Source: Candidatus Aminicenantota bacterium (GTDB lineage Bacteria > Acidobacteriota > UBA6911 > RPQK01 > JAJDTT01). Taken from it: a stretch of 6,962 nucleotides of DNA. Positions 5,484-6,962 of the stretch are shown one piece after another. Each line of letters opens with the position of its first letter. The first letter of the stretch is position 1. Position numbers and translations under genes: made by a program. Below the pieces are notes generated by a model. It did no database searches. It saw nothing but the letters and a program-made list of their open reading frames with translations, and had not been told where the DNA came from. The stretch lies in contig JAPOYZ010000185.1 of the NCBI GenBank assembly GCA_026706325.1, positions 1 through 6,962 on the forward strand. The letters are read 5' to 3'.

Positions 5484-6310
5484 CAGAGTCGCTGGCAGGC
5501 CGCGTCGGCCTGGTCGATCTTTCCGGATTCGACATTAGTGAGGTGGGCGCCGCATCTTGGCGCCGGCTTTGGCTGCGGGGCGGCTTTCCCCGCTCGTATT
5601 TGGCGCCTGATCTGTCGGCGTCCGCACTTTGGCGCACGAATTTCGTCAGCACTTTCCTTGAACGTGACATTCCGCTGTTAGGGATCACGATCCCCGCCGA
5701 GACCCTTCGCCGTTTCTGGACCATGATCGCCCATTACCATGGCCAAGTCTGGAACTCGACCGAGTTGGCGCGTGCACTCGGTGCCAATCAGCACACCGCA
5801 CGCCGATACCTGGACATCCTTGCCGGAGCGTTCATGGTGCGAGTGTTGCCGCCGTGGGTTCCCAATCTCCGAAAGCGACAGGTCAAGTCGCCCAAGGTCT
5901 ACCTGCGCGATACTGGCCTGCTGCACTCCCTGCTCGGCGTGACCAGCGAACAGGACTTGGCCGGACATCCCAAAGTCGGAGCGTCGTTCGAAGGATTCGC
6001 CATCGAGCAGTTGTTGGCTGCTCTGGCAACCGGCAACGTTTATTTCTGGGCCACGCACGCAGGCGCTGAACTCGATCTGCTGTTTACCCGCTCCGGTAGA
6101 TACTACGGTGTGGAGGTCAAGCTGGCGGATGCTCCCCGCACTACCAAGTCGATGCGAGTGGCGATCGCGGACCTGCAATTGCAACATCTTTGGATCGTTT
6201 ACCCTGGCAACGAAACCTATTCCCTGGATGATCGGATCACGGTCCTCCCGGTCTCGCGAGTGCCCGAGTTTGCAACCGGTTTGCCTGGGGTGAGTGGCGG
6301 TTTTGGATGA
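5483..6310 (+). pseudogene. 5'-truncated AAA_14/DUF4143 ATPase (C-terminal part only)
   Basis: The frame is open from 5447, after a TGA at 5444-5446, to TGA 6308-6310. Family-like sequence starts at SESLAGRVGLVDLSGFDISE (5483 on). Intact proteins of this family are roughly 380-400 residues and begin with an AAA domain carrying Walker A and B. Here that domain, about 110-130 residues, is absent. What remains, in order: the end of the ATPase domain (WRRLWLRGGFPRSYLA), a winged-helix-like part (NSTELARALGANQHTARRYLDIL), RKRQVKSPKVYLRDTGLLHSL, and the DUF4143 nuclease-like fold with FEGFAIEQL. GAELD (Glu 6068, Asp 6074) and VEVK (Glu 6113, Lys 6119) form a PD-(D/E)xK-type pattern. The body has no frameshift or internal stop. 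The first usable start, GTG 5543, has no ribosome-binding site and lies inside conserved sequence. I therefore call it a truncated gene, though a surviving stand-alone C-terminal protein is possible. Confidence 0.8.
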
Positions 6311-6455
6311 GTCCAAGAAAAAATGCGCATAGGGATTGGCGGACGCGAGGCCTGAAGCGCTTTTCGCGGATGAATGCTGAGCTTGTCTTTCCGGAGACAA
6401 ACGCTGTAGCCGGGGGCGGATTACGGTTCCAAGGGCCGCCGCCGACCGGAAACTC

Positions 6456-6962
6456 TCAAGTCAGCCGGCCGAATCCCTGTTCCGGCAAGGGGCCCTTCAG
6501 CCTGGACTCCAGGTCGTCCTTCCGGAGGGCTTTTTTCAGGACTGCCAGGACCTCGTCCAGGGCCGCCAGGTAGCCGTCGATGACCTCGTCGGTGTGGGCC
6601 AGGGATACGGTGAACGCTCCGGTGGACAGGTAGCCCCGGTCCAGCATTTCCTGGGTCATCAGCGCCTGCAGCGCCAGATTCTTCTCGCCGTGCCCGAAGG
6701 CCATGTGCGACATGGGGTACTGGCCGTGCGGTTTCATGCCGACTCCGTGCCGGCGGGCCAGTATCCTCCAACCGTCGTGGACCTTGGCGCCGATCCTCAT
6801 GGTGTGCTCCGAGAGGCGGACCCGCTCCATCTTGCGGATGGCGGCGACGGCGGCGGTGGGTCCCACGGCGTCGGTCCAGTAGGTGCTGCTGATGAAAGAA
6901 CTCTGGGCTGCCTCCATCACCTCCCGGCGGCCGATCACGGCGCCCATGGGATAGCCGTTGGC
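6456..6962 (-). CDS. Glutamate-1-semialdehyde-aminomutase-like class III aminotransferase (partial, 5' end outside window)
   Basis: The visible 168 residues are the C-terminal part of a fold-type I, class III PLP enzyme. The window edge cuts the gene just after the PLP lysine: the first residues are ANGYPMGAVIG, which in the family follow the Schiff-base Lys by a few positions. The next block, SSFISSTYWTDAVGPTAAVAAI (19-40), contains the Thr that contacts the cofactor phosphate across the dimer. MLDRGYLSTGAFTVSLAHTDEVIDGYLAAL (about 112-141) is the usual small-domain ending. The SSTYWT-DAVGPTAA wording differs from the heme-pathway HemL (typically a T-F-x-G-N-P block). It resembles GSA-like aminotransferases of uncertain substrate, several of them in sugar or surface-polymer clusters. 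I therefore do not assign hemL. The ATG at 6947 is internal, not the start. It converges on the ATPase fragment with a 145-bp spacer in which I see no clear terminator. Confidence 0.85.
   Translation of the reverse strand, partial: ANGYPMGAVIGRREVMEAAQSSFISSTYWTDAVGPTAAVAAIRKMERVRLSEHTMRIGAKVHDGWRILARRHGVGMKPHGQYPMSHMAFGHGEKNLALQALMTQEMLDRGYLSTGAFTVSLAHTDEVIDGYLAALDEVLAVLKKALRKDDLESRLKGPLPEQGFGRLT

Noticed and set aside
4876..6310. Exonuclease plus DUF4143 ATPase as a two-gene defence system.
   Set aside because: The ATPase has lost its P-loop domain and is separated by a repeat and a breakpoint, so there is no evidence of a working pair.
6383..6400. Hairpin TTGTCT-ttccgg-AGACAA between the converging ATPase fragment and aminotransferase, as a bidirectional terminator.
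   Set aside because: The stem is only 6 bp, AT-containing, and has no T-run on either side.
5678..6400. Minus-strand 240-codon open frame opposite the ATPase fragment.
   Set aside because: It is antisense to a recognisable DUF4143 region and itself shows no domain or ribosome-binding site.

Overview
The window looks like ordinary chromosomal DNA from a GC-rich, probably Gram-negative bacterium. The PDZ-protease fragment, putative lipoprotein-type alpha carbonic anhydrase, bactofilin, PrxQ-type peroxiredoxin and QueG are compatible with Acidobacteriota or a similar phylum. That placement is an impression from gene content and protein style, not a demonstrated assignment. No rRNA, tRNA, CRISPR array or intact insertion sequence was seen.

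Layout. (1) 1-207 (+): the last 68 residues of a PDZ-domain protein, probably an HtrA-like protease. (2) 252-2913 (-): four leftward genes, in transcription order a membrane-anchored helical protein, a bactofilin, a PrxQ/Bcp peroxiredoxin and an exported alpha carbonic anhydrase. The spacers are 141, 165 and 175 bp, so this is a loose co-directional series rather than a tight operon. (3) 3009-4160 (+): queG (epoxyqueuosine reductase), divergent from the membrane protein. (4) 4153-4623 (-): an unrecognised 156-residue protein whose stop codon overlaps the end of queG. (5) 4876-5427 (+): a DEDDh (DnaQ-like) exonuclease with a very arginine-rich tail, preceded by a possible short leader ORF. (6) 5435-6310 (+): a 49-bp inverted repeat abutting the C-terminal two thirds of an AAA_14/DUF4143 ATPase that has lost its P-loop domain. 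(7) 6456-6962 (-): the C-terminal part of a glutamate-1-semialdehyde-aminomutase-like class III aminotransferase, cut by the window edge.

How the genes relate. Most are independent housekeeping or envelope functions: periplasmic protein quality control, CO2/bicarbonate exchange, peroxide detoxification, tRNA modification and PLP chemistry. The bactofilin and the single-pass coiled-coil protein next to it are the only neighbours with an obvious possible physical link (membrane and cytoskeleton). The least ordinary stretch is 4780-5560: a possible translationally coupled leader, an exonuclease with a basic tail, then an inverted repeat at the exact point where ATPase homology begins. I read this as the scar of a rearrangement or a small mobile element. 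I do not see a convincing new multi-gene system here.

No gene-free stretch exceeds 300 bp. The longest, 4624-4875 (252 bp), lies between divergent genes and contains a purine-rich tract and the possible leader ORF. The 6311-6455 gap shows nothing convincing.
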